Source of the DNA: Clostridiaceae bacterium
GTDB lineage: Bacteria > Bacillota > Clostridia > Peptostreptococcales > Peptostreptococcaceae
DNA length: 64,000 nucleotides
Assembly: GCA_902362365.1 (NCBI GenBank)
Contig: CABIVQ010000003.1
Coordinates: forward strand, 1-64,000
Direction of reading: 5' to 3'
Shown: positions 18,281 through 28,837 of the stretch, one piece after another
Numbering within the stretch: position 1 is the stretch's first letter
Layout of the letters: every line of letters starts with the position of its first letter
Made by a program: the position numbers and the translations under genes
Notes under the pieces: generated by a model
Seen by the model: the letters and a program-made list of their open reading frames with translations, nothing else
The model's database searches: none
Told to the model about the DNA's origin: nothing

Positions 18281-19654
18281 TTACTTCCCTTCTAACATTT
18301 TTTTGGCTTGTATCATTATTGAACATTCAGTACGTTTCTTTTGCATTTCACATCCAAGCTCGTATGGTTTCATAACATCACCATTAAAGTTCATTGCATT
18401 CGCATGACATCCACCTGAACAGTAGAATTTGTTCCAACACTTTTTACATTCTTCCTTACTGTAAACGTGAGCATTTCTAAACTTATTAGTTATATCTAAT
18501 GGAAGAACCACTTCTTCATCCATTATGTTAGCTAATTTGTACTCATCATTTCCAACAAATTGATGACAAGGATATATATCTCCTTCTGGAGTTATTGCTA
18601 AGTATTCATTACCTGCACCACATCCAGTTATTCTTTTTATTACGCAAGGACCTTGATTTAAATCTACTATAAAGTGGAAGAATTTAAAGTCATCACCTTC
18701 TACTTGCATATCTGCATATTTAACAGCTAGTTTTTCATATTCTTCAAATACTTTTGGTAAATCTTCTTCTCTCAAAGCATATGGATTAGATTCATCATCA
18801 ACAACTGGCTCTATAGAAGTTAATTTAAATCCTTGTTCTGCAAAATACATAACATCTTCAGCAAAATCTAAATTCTCTCTTGTAAATGTTCCTCTTATAT
18901 AATAATACTTGTCTTTTGGTCTTTCATCTACAAGCTTTTTAAACTTAGGTAAGATAACATCATGACTTCCTTTATCATTTAAAGTAGGTCTCATATTATC
19001 ATTTACACTTTTTCTACCGTCTAAACTTAAAACTGCATTATGCATATTTTCGTTTATGTATTTTATTTTTTCATCATCTAGTAATATACCATTTGTAGTT
19101 ATTGTAAATCTTATATTTTTACCATGTTCCTTCTCTACACTTCTTCCGTACTCAACTAATTGTTTAACTACATCAAAGTTCATTAAAGGCTCTCCACCGA
19201 AGAAATCTATTTCAAGGTTTCTTCTATTTCCAGAGTTTGCTATTAAATAATCTATTGCCTTTTTACCAACTTCAAAGCTCATTAATTCCTTAGTTCCACC
19301 GAAATCTCCTTGTGCAGCAAAGCAGTATTTACATTTTAAGTTACAATCATGAGCAACATGTAAACACATTGCCTTAACAACTTTTTTTCTGTCTACAAAG
19401 CTAGGGTGAGTACTATATACTTCTTCAGTGTATAAAAGACCTTCTTCTTCTAAGTTAGCTATTTCATCACAAGCTTCTAATACTTGCTCAGCACTATACT
19501 CATCCTTTAAAGTTTCAACTATTTCTTCCTTAGACTTTTCCTTATAAAAATCTAAAACTCTGTAAGCAACATCATCTAATACATGAACTGCTCCACCATT
19601 TACATCAAGAACTATATTGTATCCGTTCATTGAAAACTTATGTATCATACTCAT
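18281..19654 (-). CDS. scfB: SCIFF peptide maturase, radical SAM/SPASM protein
   Basis: Radical SAM enzyme installing a thioether crosslink in the SCIFF peptide encoded just upstream at 20121. About 457 residues: an N-terminal peptide-binding (PqqD-like RRE) domain (about 1-90), the [4Fe-4S] motif CNLKCKYC at C104, C108 and C111, FFGGEPL, and a SPASM domain with many cysteines toward the end (TGCGAGN, YPCHQF, CKKCWNKFYCSGGC). Start is the ATG after AGGAGGAG; the upstream in-frame ATG has no such site. The pair scfA-scfB is a clostridial hallmark. The 424-bp leader holds a terminator and a long hairpin, so expression probably needs read-through or its own promoter. Confidence 0.96.
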   Translation of the reverse strand: MSMIHKFSMNGYNIVLDVNGGAVHVLDDVAYRVLDFYKEKSKEEIVETLKDEYSAEQVLEACDEIANLEEEGLLYTEEVYSTHPSFVDRKKVVKAMCLHVAHDCNLKCKYCFAAQGDFGGTKELMSFEVGKKAIDYLIANSGNRRNLEIDFFGGEPLMNFDVVKQLVEYGRSVEKEHGKNIRFTITTNGILLDDEKIKYINENMHNAVLSLDGRKSVNDNMRPTLNDKGSHDVILPKFKKLVDERPKDKYYYIRGTFTRENLDFAEDVMYFAEQGFKLTSIEPVVDDESNPYALREEDLPKVFEEYEKLAVKYADMQVEGDDFKFFHFIVDLNQGPCVIKRITGCGAGNEYLAITPEGDIYPCHQFVGNDEYKLANIMDEEVVLPLDITNKFRNAHVYSKEECKKCWNKFYCSGGCHANAMNFNGDVMKPYELGCEMQKKRTECSIMIQAKKMLEGK

Positions 19655-19902
19655 TACAAAAACTCCTCCTATAAAAATTCGCTTTCGCTTTTCCAATTTA
19701 TATGTAAATATTGTCCATACTCAATTGTCAAAACTCGCTTAATCTATAAAATCAACATATTTTGCCTATACCGGTACTAAACACCAATATTTATTATATA
19801 TCTTATGTAAAATCTAGGCAATAACATTCCCTTATTACCCATATTTTAGAAGTTATAACAAAATACCATTCTCTCTTATATTTACTACACGGGCTATCTA
19901 TT

Positions 19903-19956
19903 AAAAAAGGAAGTCACCACAAATGATAAAAACCACCCGAGATAACTCCCTTCCTT
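19903..19956 (-). terminator. Terminator-like hairpin between scfA and scfB
   Basis: On the minus strand AAGGAAGGGAGT pairs with ACTTCCTT, followed by six T residues. It lies between the SCIFF gene and its maturase, so it could lower maturase expression relative to the peptide. A nearby CGGG/CCCG pair offers an alternative fold. The rest of the gap (19655-19902) shows nothing else I recognise. Confidence 0.5.
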
Positions 19957-19982
19957 ATCTTCTCATCTTATCCTAAAGTTAA

Positions 19983-20115
19983 AATTATTTAACATAAGGC
20001 ACCTAACGGTGAAGATGTGAAATGTAAATTTCAATCTCATTTGCAATCTGGTTTTTAGCTTGCATGAGTTGAAATTTACATTCACAACTTCACCGTGGCC
20101 TACCGTCTAATAATT
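19983..20115. repeat. Long hairpin element 4 (after SCIFF gene)
   Basis: A 133-nt inverted repeat starting five bases after the scfA stop. AATTATT pairs with AATAATT, CGGTGAAG (20007-20014) with CTTCACCG (20088-20095), GTGAA with TTCAC, a perfect 12-bp stem (20023-20034 with 20069-20080), CTCAT with ATGAG, then the TT bulge and GCAA with TTGC. This copy keeps the apical module exactly, but its lower GAAG is fully paired where other copies have a loop. Confidence 0.82.
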
Positions 20116-20120
20116 ATTAA

Positions 20121-20264
20121 CTATCTTTCGCACTCTTGGTTAGCTACTGTACAAGAAGTTTTACAAGCTGATTGACAAGATGTTTGACATTCTCCACATC
20201 CACCTTTAGCAGCACTGTTTTTTAAAGTAGCTTGAGATAAAGTTTTTACATGTTTCTTTTCCAT
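20121..20264 (-). CDS. scfA: SCIFF peptide (six cysteines in forty-five residues)
   Basis: A 47-residue ribosomally made precursor peptide. It begins MEKKHVKTLSQATLK and ends with a segment carrying exactly six cysteines at residues 23, 26, 30, 34, 38 and 45, the diagnostic SCIFF pattern including CKTSCT. AGGAGGTAA precedes the ATG. The neighbouring radical SAM enzyme scfB installs a Cys-to-Thr thioether in characterised homologs. The peptide is almost universal in Clostridia, but its biological role is unknown. It is too short for ordinary gene prediction thresholds and easy to miss. Confidence 0.95.
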   Translation of the reverse strand: MEKKHVKTLSQATLKNSAAKGGCGECQTSCQSACKTSCTVANQECER

Positions 20265-20329
20265 CTTAAATTACCTCCTATTTTATAAATCTTTATTGAT
20301 TATATCATAATTTATACCTTTTGTGGTAT

Positions 20330-20692
20330 TTATTTGAAGTTAACTCCTAATACACCACCTATGCCTCCAGCTAAAGTTGTTAAGAATATTTTATATAGCA
20401 TGTCAGCCTCAAAAGTAAATTTTTCCTGAGCTAAGTAAACTATTACTATAAGACACACTATGTACAATAGACCAACTATCAATCCATATATAAGGCCCTT
20501 TTCCTTTATATGCTTTGATGCATAAAATCCGCCAAAAGCAGCAGATGCAGTAGTTATAATCGAAGTAACCATAGCAATAGTGTTTCCGGATACAGATGTA
20601 AAAGTTAATACTAAATTATATATTAATAATATTGCTAAAGTTAATATGTAAGAGTACCCTAGCCCTTTTAAAACATGATTAGTTTTTTCCAT
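20330..20692 (-). CDS. TIGR04086-type small membrane protein
   Basis: A 120-residue protein with four predicted transmembrane helices (near 10-30, 37-57, 66-88 and 98-119) and glycine-rich ends (AGGIGGVLGV). It resembles the TIGR04086 family that accompanies SCIFF and yajC genes in Clostridia; function unknown. Start set at the ATG after GGGAGG; an in-frame codon 33 bp upstream has no ribosome-binding site. It lies between yajC and scfA, suggesting a conserved neighbourhood with membrane-protein export genes. Confidence 0.75.
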   Translation of the reverse strand: MEKTNHVLKGLGYSYILTLAILLIYNLVLTFTSVSGNTIAMVTSIITTASAAFGGFYASKHIKEKGLIYGLIVGLLYIVCLIVIVYLAQEKFTFEADMLYKIFLTTLAGGIGGVLGVNFK

Positions 20693-20750
20693 AAAAAAAC
20701 CTCCCCTCGAAAAATATATATTCAAGGGAAGGTTTAAAAATTACTAATTA

Positions 20751-21029
20751 TTAAGCTTGTTCTGTTTTTGATTCAACAGTTCCTATAGCCCATTTTTCAA
20801 ATGGAACTTTAGTTCTGTTTGGTCCTATTTCTAATACAACAGAATCTTCTTCAACTTTAGCTACATTAGCTATTATACCACCTATAGTAGTTACTTTATC
20901 ACCAACATTTAGGTTATTTCTCATTTCCTTTAAAGCATTTTCTTTCTTCTTTTGAGGTCTTATAAATAAGAAATAGAATACAGCGAATATTGCTGCATAC
21001 ATTAATATCACAGTTATCCATTGTTGCAT
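20751..21029 (-). CDS. yajC: Preprotein translocase auxiliary subunit YajC
   Basis: Small Sec accessory protein (92 residues) with one N-terminal transmembrane helix, then the family signature FIRPQKKKE and a soluble part with GDKVTTIGGI. YajC associates with SecDF and YidC in the membrane. It follows tgt as in most bacteria. secD and secF, which usually follow, are replaced here by the TIGR04086-type protein and scfA. Confidence 0.95.
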   Translation of the reverse strand: MQQWITVILMYAAIFAVFYFLFIRPQKKKENALKEMRNNLNVGDKVTTIGGIIANVAKVEEDSVVLEIGPNRTKVPFEKWAIGTVESKTEQA

Positions 21030-21090
21030 GTTACTTCATCTCCTTTATATTAAATTTTTAAAATATAATAAACATTATATATTAAAATTA

Positions 21091-22230
<1,140 letters not shown>

Positions 22231-22264
22231 TTAGTCTTTATATAAAATATAAGAAGAAAGAATC

Positions 22265-22816
22265 CTATAATTTTTCTATATTTTCTAAATCCAAACCTTC
22301 TTTAAATTTAGATTCATCATTTTTTTGTTTAGCAAGTCTTTCTCTACAAGCTTCACAATCTTTACAGTCTTCTCCTTCTTCACAATCTTCATAATGTATG
22401 CTGGTGACGTTCATCGTACTGTTATCATTTGTTAATAGGTACTTTCTAATAGCAAATAGTCCCGCTATTGATATTATCCCTAAAAGTAAATCTCCCATCC
22501 CAGCTGTCTTTGGAAGTAAAAGTAACTTTCTAGCTATTGCATATAAAAGCACTTCTAATAAAGCACCTGGTAAATGAAGAGATAGCATTACTACTAGCTC
22601 AACCCCTATAACTAAAAGTAATATCTGTCCTAATAGACTATTTAACTGTGTATACTCTACAGGATTTTGAAAATCTACTATATATGCATCCCATATCATT
22701 CTCAACACATCTATAGTTCCTAAAAATACTGCAAGTAATACAACCATAGCCAAAATAGATTCAAATACATATGCTATTCTTAATGACAAGTTGCTCTTAT
22801 CTATATTATTTTTCAT
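22265..22816 (-). CDS. Multipass membrane protein with a cysteine-rich cytoplasmic tail
   Basis: 183 residues with about four transmembrane helices (near 15-38, 60-85, 88-100 and 104-122) and a hydrophilic, acidic C-terminal tail. The tail contains a tight cysteine cluster (DCEEGEDCKDCEACRERL, residues about 143-160), which could bind a metal or be redox-active. The helical part faintly recalls PsiE-type proteins, but I do not recognise the family with confidence. It lies between tgt and queA with short gaps and is probably in that operon. Confidence 0.7.
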   Translation of the reverse strand: MKNNIDKSNLSLRIAYVFESILAMVVLLAVFLGTIDVLRMIWDAYIVDFQNPVEYTQLNSLLGQILLLVIGVELVVMLSLHLPGALLEVLLYAIARKLLLLPKTAGMGDLLLGIISIAGLFAIRKYLLTNDNSTMNVTSIHYEDCEEGEDCKDCEACRERLAKQKNDESKFKEGLDLENIEKL

Positions 22817-22825
22817 TTTTTCCCC

Positions 22826-23851
22826 CTATTTTATAATCATGGCATCTCCAAAACTGAAAAATCTATACTTTTCTTCTACTGCAATTTTGTATGCATTTAG
22901 TACATTTTCTTGTCCTGCTAATGCACTAACTAACATTATTAATGTAGATTCTGGTAAATGGAAGTTAGTTATTAGCTTATCAACTACCTTAAACTTATAA
23001 CCTGGATATATGAATATACTTGTCCATCCACTACCTTCTTGCACTCTATTATCATCAGTAGCAACTGATTCTACAGTTCTTGAACTAGTTGTTCCTACAC
23101 AAATAACATTATTACCATTTTCTTTAGCCTTATTAATTTTATCAGCTGCTTCTTTTGTTACAACATAGTATTCAGAGTGCATTTCATGTGCTAATACATC
23201 ATCCACCTTTACAGGTCTAAATGTTCCTAATCCTACGTGTAAAGTAACAAAGGCTATATCTACACCCTTATCTTTAATCTGCTGTAATAATTCTTCAGTA
23301 AAATGAAGACCTGCAGTTGGTGCTGCTGCTGAACCATTGTGTTTAGAGTACACAGTTTGATATCTTTCTCTTTCCTCTAATCTTTCAGTTATATATGGTG
23401 GAAGTGGCATATTTCCTAATTCATCTAAAACCTCTTCAAAAATACCTTCATAATGGAATTTTATGATTCTAGAACCTTCTGGTCCCATACCAACTACTTC
23501 ACCTATTAATTTGCCTTCTCCAAAAGAAAACTTAGTTCCAATTTTAGCTCTCTTTCCTGGCTTAACTAAAGATTCCCACGTGTCATCTTCATGTCTTTTT
23601 AATAATAGAAACTCTATCTTTCCTCCAGTATCTACCTTTTCACCTATTAATCTAGCTGGTATAACTCTAGTATCATTTAAAACTAAACAATCACCTGGAT
23701 TTAAATAGTCTATTACATTCTTAAATATTTTATGCTCAATATTTCCAGTTTCCTTATCTAATACCATTAACTTAGAACTAGATCTATCAAGTATAGGAAC
23801 TTGAGCTATTAGCTCCTCTGGTAAGTCGAAGTAAAAATCACTTGTCTTCAA
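22826..23851 (-). CDS. queA: S-adenosylmethionine:tRNA ribosyltransferase-isomerase
   Basis: Transfers and isomerises the ribosyl part of SAM onto preQ1-modified tRNA to make epoxyqueuosine. 341 residues, with [14 protein letters not shown] at the start, [19 protein letters not shown] and HVGLGTF motifs typical of QueA. The likely start is TTG at 23851, seven bases after AAAGGAAG; the other in-frame TTG 18 bp upstream lacks a site. Works directly after tgt in the queuosine pathway. Confidence 0.96.
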   Translation of the reverse strand: MKTSDFYFDLPEELIAQVPILDRSSSKLMVLDKETGNIEHKIFKNVIDYLNPGDCLVLNDTRVIPARLIGEKVDTGGKIEFLLLKRHEDDTWESLVKPGKRAKIGTKFSFGEGKLIGEVVGMGPEGSRIIKFHYEGIFEEVLDELGNMPLPPYITERLEERERYQTVYSKHNGSAAAPTAGLHFTEELLQQIKDKGVDIAFVTLHVGLGTFRPVKVDDVLAHEMHSEYYVVTKEAADKINKAKENGNNVICVGTTSSRTVESVATDDNRVQEGSGWTSIFIYPGYKFKVVDKLITNFHLPESTLIMLVSALAGQENVLNAYKIAVEEKYRFFSFGDAMIIK

Positions 23852-23923
23852 TGTTAAACTTCCTTTCAAAAAAATTATACTATTTATAATAATATCAAAA
23901 TTTCAAGTTTTTTTCTATTAAAA

Positions 23924-24940
23924 TTACTTTTTTGGCATTTCTATATTTAAATGTTCATAAGCTAAAGGCATTGCTATTCTACCTCTAGGACCTCTATTTA
24001 TAAATCCTAATTGAAGTAAGTAAGGCTCATATACATCTTCTATTGTATTTCTATCTTCACCAATAGACGCTGCTAAAGTATCAAGACCTACAGGTCCACC
24101 TCTAAATTTTTCAATTATAGTTCTAAGAAGTTTTTCATCAACATAATCAAGACCTAAGCTATCAACACCTAAAAGTTCTAATGCCTTATGAGCCACTTCA
24201 TCAGTTATATTTCCATCTGCCCTAACTTGAGCATAATCTCTTACTCTTTTTAATAATCTATTGGCAATTCTTGGTGTTCCCCTAGAACGTCTAGCTATTT
24301 CTGTAGCTCCACCAATCTGTATCTCTGCACCTAAAATAGCTGCTGATCTAATAACAATCTGTGCCAACTCATCTACTGTGTAGTAATCAAGCTTACATAT
24401 AACTCCAAATCTATCTCTCAATGGATTCGTAAGCATCCCCGCTCTAGTTGTAGCTCCTATTAATGTAAATTTAGGTAAGTCAAGTCTAATACTTCTTGCA
24501 GAAGGTCCTTTACCTATAATTATATCCAAACAATAATCTTCCATAGCAGGATATAAAACCTCTTCTACACTTCTATTGATACGATGTATCTCATCTATAA
24601 ATAATACATCATTTTCATTTAGATTTGTAAGTATTGCAGCTAAGTCTCCAGCTCTTTCTATAGCAGGCCCAGAAGTAATCCTTAAATTAACCCCCATCTC
24701 ATTAGCAATGATACTCGATAAAGTTGTTTTACCTAGTCCTGGCGGTCCATATAAAAGAACATGGTCTAAAGGTTCATTTCTACTTTTTGCTGCCTCTATA
24801 AATATAGAAAGCTGCTCTTTTGCTTTTTCTTGACCTAAGTAATCTGATAGTGATTTTGGTCTTAAACTATTTTCTATATCAACATCTTCGTGCTGCATTG
24901 TCGATGTAATTATCCTGTCTTCATCTTCAAAATCAAACAT
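23924..24940 (-). CDS. ruvB: Holliday junction branch migration ATPase RuvB
   Basis: AAA+ motor (338 residues) that drives branch migration together with RuvA. Walker [10 protein letters not shown] (about 64-72), Walker B LFIDEIHR, sensor region GATTRAG and a C-terminal winged helix (RGPRGR) are all visible. It is downstream of ruvA in ruvC-ruvA-ruvB order but separated by about 210 bp, longer than usual. Confidence 0.97.
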   Translation of the reverse strand: MFDFEDEDRIITSTMQHEDVDIENSLRPKSLSDYLGQEKAKEQLSIFIEAAKSRNEPLDHVLLYGPPGLGKTTLSSIIANEMGVNLRITSGPAIERAGDLAAILTNLNENDVLFIDEIHRINRSVEEVLYPAMEDYCLDIIIGKGPSARSIRLDLPKFTLIGATTRAGMLTNPLRDRFGVICKLDYYTVDELAQIVIRSAAILGAEIQIGGATEIARRSRGTPRIANRLLKRVRDYAQVRADGNITDEVAHKALELLGVDSLGLDYVDEKLLRTIIEKFRGGPVGLDTLAASIGEDRNTIEDVYEPYLLQLGFINRGPRGRIAMPLAYEHLNIEMPKK

Positions 24941-25149
24941 TGTTTTCCCCTTTCTTTGGATTTGCCTGTGGAAATGGCATATCTCAAATAAATTTTGAGG
25001 TCCCCTTACTACAAATTCTTAAACCAAGTATACACTTTGTTTTCGTTTTTTAGTTTTAGGGCTATTGTTATTGGCTCTAGGCCTATGGTTTTGACCTCAT
25101 TTTTTTGTTTAAGTATATATTAATAATTCTATTTAAATTTCTTAATTTA

Positions 25150-25752
25150 TTATCTTAAGCTTTGACTCATTAAATATGATAAAGATTTCTTTATTATATC
25201 TTCTGTATTTAAACCTGTTTTTTTACATTTGTCTACTGCTTCTTTCGCTTCTGCTGTTGAGTATCCTAGTGCTATAAGTGCATCTACTGCTTCATCTTGT
25301 GATACTGCCACTGGTGATTGTGATAATAGCGTTGGTTCAAATTCAATGTTTTGCTTATCTATTTTATCTTTTAGCTCTAGTATTATTCTTTCTGCAGTTT
25401 TCTTTCCTACTCCTGGAGCTTTTGACATTTTAGCTATATCTTCACTTACAATGTAAGCTCCTAATTGCCTTGGAGATGCAAAAGATAATATCCCTAAACC
25501 TACCTTTGGTCCTATTTTTGATACAGATGTTAATAATTCAAACATCTCTAGCTCTTCTTTAGTTGAGAATCCACACAAACTCATATCATCTTCTCTTACA
25601 ATTAGCTTTGTATATATTTTAGCCATATTTCCTAATTGTAAATCTTTTAATGTGTTTGATGATACATTTATTCTATATCCAATATTATTGTTATCTATTA
25701 CTATATGATCTAAATAAAGTTCTTCTATTGTTCCTTTTATATAACTATACAT
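25150..25752 (-). CDS. ruvA: Holliday junction DNA-binding protein RuvA
   Basis: Tetrameric junction-binding subunit (200 residues): N-terminal OB-fold, two helix-hairpin-helix motifs ([15 protein letters not shown] and [14 protein letters not shown]) and a C-terminal UBA-like domain contacting RuvB ([12 protein letters not shown]). Its start overlaps the end of ruvC by 8 bp. The gap to ruvB (24941-25149) contains a possible 100-nt hairpin, TGAGGT near 24996 pairing ACCTCA near 25094, with a poor T-tail. Confidence 0.96.
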   Translation of the reverse strand: MYSYIKGTIEELYLDHIVIDNNNIGYRINVSSNTLKDLQLGNMAKIYTKLIVREDDMSLCGFSTKEELEMFELLTSVSKIGPKVGLGILSFASPRQLGAYIVSEDIAKMSKAPGVGKKTAERIILELKDKIDKQNIEFEPTLLSQSPVAVSQDEAVDALIALGYSTAEAKEAVDKCKKTGLNTEDIIKKSLSYLMSQSLR

Positions 25753-26254
25753 ATTGTCCCCCTATGTTCTTTAATGTTTTTTCTAATCTGTTTGCATGAG
25801 CATGGCATATAGCAACAGCTAAGGCATCAGCTACGTCATCTGGCTTAGGAACTTCTTTTAAATTTAAAAATGAAGTTACCATTTGCTGAACCTGAGCTTT
25901 TTGTGCTCTTCCATATCCAACCACACCTTGTTTTACTTGCAGTGGTGTATACTCATATACTGGTTTCCCATTATGAGCACATGCAAGCATAGTAACTCCT
26001 CTTGCTTGAGCTACTGTTATTGCTGTTTTTACATTTTTATTGAAGAATAGTTCTTCTATTCCAACCTCATCTATATCGTACTTCTTTATAAGAAGATTAA
26101 TTCCTTTATAAACAAGCTCTAATCTTTTTAATGTTTCCATTCCAGCAGGTGTTGTTACTGCACCGTAATCTATAACCCTAAATTTATTATTTTTATATTC
26201 TATTATTCCATAACCTACTATTGCTATTCCTGGATCTATCCCTAATATTATCAT
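25745..26254 (-). CDS. ruvC: Crossover junction endodeoxyribonuclease RuvC
   Basis: Holliday junction resolvase (169 residues) with an RNase H fold. Acidic catalytic residues are visible in ILGIDPG (D7), the VGIEELFF segment and the C-terminal [16 protein letters not shown]. It overlaps ruvA by 8 bp and heads the ruvC-ruvA-ruvB group. Confidence 0.97.
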   Translation of the reverse strand: MIILGIDPGIAIVGYGIIEYKNNKFRVIDYGAVTTPAGMETLKRLELVYKGINLLIKKYDIDEVGIEELFFNKNVKTAITVAQARGVTMLACAHNGKPVYEYTPLQVKQGVVGYGRAQKAQVQQMVTSFLNLKEVPKPDDVADALAVAICHAHANRLEKTLKNIGGQYV

Positions 26255-26376
26255 TATAAAATAGACTCCTCCTAATCTTATTAATTATAAAACTGATGTT
26301 CTTATTTATTATAACATAACTTAGATTTTATAACTAATTACTTAGATAATTCATGCTCCAATTCTTTTTTATATAC

Positions 26377-26542
26377 AAAATAAGAGATTCTCTTAAAAGA
26401 AGTTTATTAATCTTAAAAGAAAGTGCAAAATCTAAACTCACATACATTTACGAATTATATATACGTATGTCGATGAATTTAAATTTTGCACTTTCTGAAT
26501 TAGATATCATAAATTTTATCTCTTTAAGAAATCTCTTATTTT
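26377..26542. repeat. Long hairpin element 6 (after BofC-like gene), divergent member
   Basis: A 166-nt inverted repeat ending inside the stop codon of the BofC-like gene. AAAATAAGAGATT pairs with AATCTCTTATTTT, TCTTAAA with TTTAAGA, AGAAAGTGCAAAAT with ATTTTGCACTTTCT, then TAAA with TTTA, ACAT with ATGT, a TT bulge, and ACG pairing CGT. The AT-TT-stem-AT apical layout matches the other elements, but the tip stem is ACG/CGT and the purine internal loop is absent. The other part of the ruvC/BofC-like gap (26255-26376) is AT-rich with nothing recognised. Confidence 0.75.
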
Positions 26543-27149
26543 AACTATCCATATCCTCTAATTTTAAATATGCTTCATCTTGTGAATCTACTGTAATACC
26601 TTGTTGAAGTTCATCTTGTACAATCATTGGTAAAGAGTCAACTTCTATTTCAGTTTCTTCTACTAATGTTTTCTTACCTTCACTATCATATTTATAAATT
26701 CCTACATACCCACTATTACTTTCAACTGAATATTTATTAGCTTTACTTAAATCTACCGTAGAGTCCTCTACTTCAGTTAAAATTATTTCATATTTATTTA
26801 TACTTTGTACTTCTCTATTTGGGTATTTGTCTTTAAAATAAGCAATTATTTCTTCTTCAGATTTATCTAATAGTTCTTTTGGAACAGTTCCGATCATTAC
26901 TGGAGATGATTTTGAGTCACTTTCATCATTATAAGTCTTATGTAACCATATTTCACAATTTTCATTTAGGCCAAAAGCCTCAGTTGCTTTAGTTTCGCCA
27001 TCAGATACTTTGGTTTGTGTCGCATTATTAGTTTTTGCATCAGTATTTCTTGATTTTATCCCTATATAAATTCCACTACTTAATACCAATACACAAACTA
27101 ACACTAAAGCTGGTATTTTCCAAGGAAATGATTTTTTTTCTTCAAACAT
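26541..27149 (-). CDS. BofC C-terminal-domain protein, membrane-anchored
   Basis: About 202 residues: a short cytoplasmic start, one transmembrane helix (about 11-31), a Thr/Lys/Asn-rich linker and a C-terminal domain. The end (EIEVDSLPMIVQDELQQG) resembles the BofC C-terminal domain by its pattern of a short strand, a helix with a conserved DELQ-G motif, and an acidic end. In Bacillus BofC is a forespore-secreted inhibitor of SpoIVB; here the protein is likely exported but membrane-tethered, and its role is inferred only. Start is the ATG eight bases after AGGAGG. Confidence 0.7.
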   Translation of the reverse strand: MFEEKKSFPWKIPALVLVCVLVLSSGIYIGIKSRNTDAKTNNATQTKVSDGETKATEAFGLNENCEIWLHKTYNDESDSKSSPVMIGTVPKELLDKSEEEIIAYFKDKYPNREVQSINKYEIILTEVEDSTVDLSKANKYSVESNSGYVGIYKYDSEGKKTLVEETEIEVDSLPMIVQDELQQGITVDSQDEAYLKLEDMDS

Positions 27150-27313
27150 TTTATTAACCTCCTTCTTATTACATAATTTTATCCACTTCATATGTTTCTA
27201 TACATTTATGGAAAAATTAGTAATATCATATACATATATATTTGTCTCATTTAAATATAAATATACATATTATAAGGTATCATTAAATGTTTATTTATTA
27301 GGGAGGTGTTTTT

Positions 27314-27637
27314 TTGGATTCACCATATATGAAATTAATATGCGATAAAATGGATTTTATTGAATTTAAACAAAATATACTACTTCTAAAACAGCCTCAA
27401 CATAGAGCATCTATTTTTTATGATCTTAAATTAGATGATTTTATAAGAATAAGGAATTTCACAGAAAGTTTTTCTAGCAGAGTCTTAAATAATGAAAAGT
27501 TAACTATTTTAGATTATGAAAAAGAATTATTTAAAGTTTGGTCTCCTATAAAAGCTTATCCATCATCTTCAACATTAGTGGCAAAAGCCCTTATGAAAGA
27601 TGATGCCTTTAATTTATTATTTCAATCTAATAATTAA
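27314..27637 (+). CDS. Small hypothetical protein
   Basis: A 107-residue soluble protein, no signal peptide or transmembrane helix, predicted largely helical. I do not recognise it. Start is TTG at 27314, five bases after a strong GGGAGGTG, so translation is well supported. It is divergent from the BofC-like gene across a short AT-rich region (27150-27313) that must hold promoters for both. Confidence 0.65.
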   Translation: MDSPYMKLICDKMDFIEFKQNILLLKQPQHRASIFYDLKLDDFIRIRNFTESFSSRVLNNEKLTILDYEKELFKVWSPIKAYPSSSTLVAKALMKDDAFNLLFQSNN

Positions 27638-27795
27638 CTTTTTTATTTCTTATAAAAGTTTTTATAGCTTCCTATTATTTTGTCTTAGTACAACTAATTC
27701 AAAATATAGGAATGCTATTTTACTTTAAGTGATATAATTTTTGATTAAATTGGAAATACTTCTTAATGATCAATATATTATTAGGAGGTAATAGA

Positions 27796-28119
27796 ATGGC
27801 AAGAATTGGATGCAATGTAATTAACTGTTCACACAATGACAGTGGAATATGCTATGCAAATAAAATTTCAGTAAACGGAAAGAAAGCTCGTACTAGTAAT
27901 CATACTTGCTGCAGCTCATTTTTAGATGAATCTACATATAGTACATTAACTAATAACACAAATAATGATGGGCCTTGCAACATAATAGGTTGCAATGTAA
28001 AAACTTGCACTTATAATGCAGGTAACATATGTGCTTTGAATGATATAGGCATAACTTCAAACGTTGGTAGAGCAAATCTTTATTCTGAAACTTACTGCTC
28101 TAGTTTTAAATGTAAATAA
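27796..28119 (+). CDS. Tandem DUF1540 cysteine-rich protein
   Basis: 107 residues made of two copies of a small cysteine-rich domain (about 3-42 and 55-107). Each shows the DUF1540 pattern, with CNVxxCxxNxxGxC near its start and a CSSF ending. DUF1540 proteins are common in Clostridia and spore-formers, with a presumed metal-binding role that is not established. Start is the ATG after AGGAGGTAATAGA; an in-frame codon 30 bp upstream precedes the ribosome-binding site and is rejected. Confidence 0.85.
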   Translation: MARIGCNVINCSHNDSGICYANKISVNGKKARTSNHTCCSSFLDESTYSTLTNNTNNDGPCNIIGCNVKTCTYNAGNICALNDIGITSNVGRANLYSETYCSSFKCK

Positions 28120-28148
28120 AACTTATAGCATAAATAATTTTTACAAAG

Positions 28149-28181
28149 AAAAAGTGCTTATTTAATAAATAAGCACTTTTT
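28149..28181. terminator. Bidirectional terminator between convergent genes
   Basis: AAAAAGTGCTTATT pairs with AATAAGCACTTTTT around a short loop, with runs suitable for both strands. It separates the DUF1540 gene from the convergent gene at 28205. Confidence 0.9.
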
Positions 28182-28204
28182 CTAATTATATATTTAATTA
28201 TTAT

Positions 28205-28654
28205 TTACAGCATATATGTATTATTAGTGACCTTATACTTAATTTCTCTTCTATCTTCATTATCAATAAATTTATATACCTGTACCAATAAATCTTTGTA
28301 TCCCATATTATAAAGAACTTCTTCTTTTTCTTCTCTATTCTTAATATTAAGTATTACATATTCTGGAGTAATTTCTTTTACTTTTAATATATTAGTATAA
28401 TCATCTTTCTTACTACCTTCATACTTAACATGTATTTTATACAACTTATTGCATTCACTACATTTTACATAATAAGTTGTATCTTCAAATATAAATGTGT
28501 TCGAACTTTCATATTCTTCATCTCTCTTTAATCTTGTTTTAATCATATCTTCATGAATTATATTAAAATTCTTTTTACATTTACATATTCCATCTTCTTT
28601 TTTCAAATCGAATTTTAACCAACCTGGTAAATCATCATCAATACAAATAAACAT
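28205..28654 (-). CDS. Hypothetical protein with paired-cysteine motifs
   Basis: 149 residues, acidic N-terminus, no signal or membrane segment. Two cysteine pairs, CKCKK near residue 24 and CSECNK near residue 65, could form a zinc ribbon. The rest is mixed helix/strand. I do not recognise the family. It is a single gene between the DUF1540 protein and the YitT/YczE protein, with a shared upstream region with the latter. Confidence 0.6.
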   Translation of the reverse strand: MFICIDDDLPGWLKFDLKKEDGICKCKKNFNIIHEDMIKTRLKRDEEYESSNTFIFEDTTYYVKCSECNKLYKIHVKYEGSKKDDYTNILKVKEITPEYVILNIKNREEKEEVLYNMGYKDLLVQVYKFIDNEDRREIKYKVTNNTYML

Positions 28655-28837
28655 CCCTTATCCCCCCTATTTTCATATCACTATAATTGTATAGCATAAA
28701 ATATGTAGAAACAATATATTGAAGCACTACTTTTGTATATAACAAATAAGCACATGCTTATTTATTTAAACTATTGATTATTTCATTAAGCCATGATATT
28801 ATGAATTTCATAAATTTAGATTTTAGGAGGTATAATA

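Noticed and set aside
17824..18407. Two overlapping plus-strand ORFs of 183 and 124 codons opposite the gamma-carbonic anhydrase gene
   Set aside because: Mirror frames of a well-supported minus-strand gene; no start signals.
19903..19956. T-box leader ahead of scfB, suggested by a GGGTGG segment
   Set aside because: The T-box core sequence and stem I features are absent, and the downstream gene is not an aminoacylation or amino-acid gene.
24990..25100. Possible 100-nt hairpin between ruvA and ruvB as another member of the long hairpin family
   Set aside because: Only short, imperfect pairing, and no AT-TT-GCA apical module.
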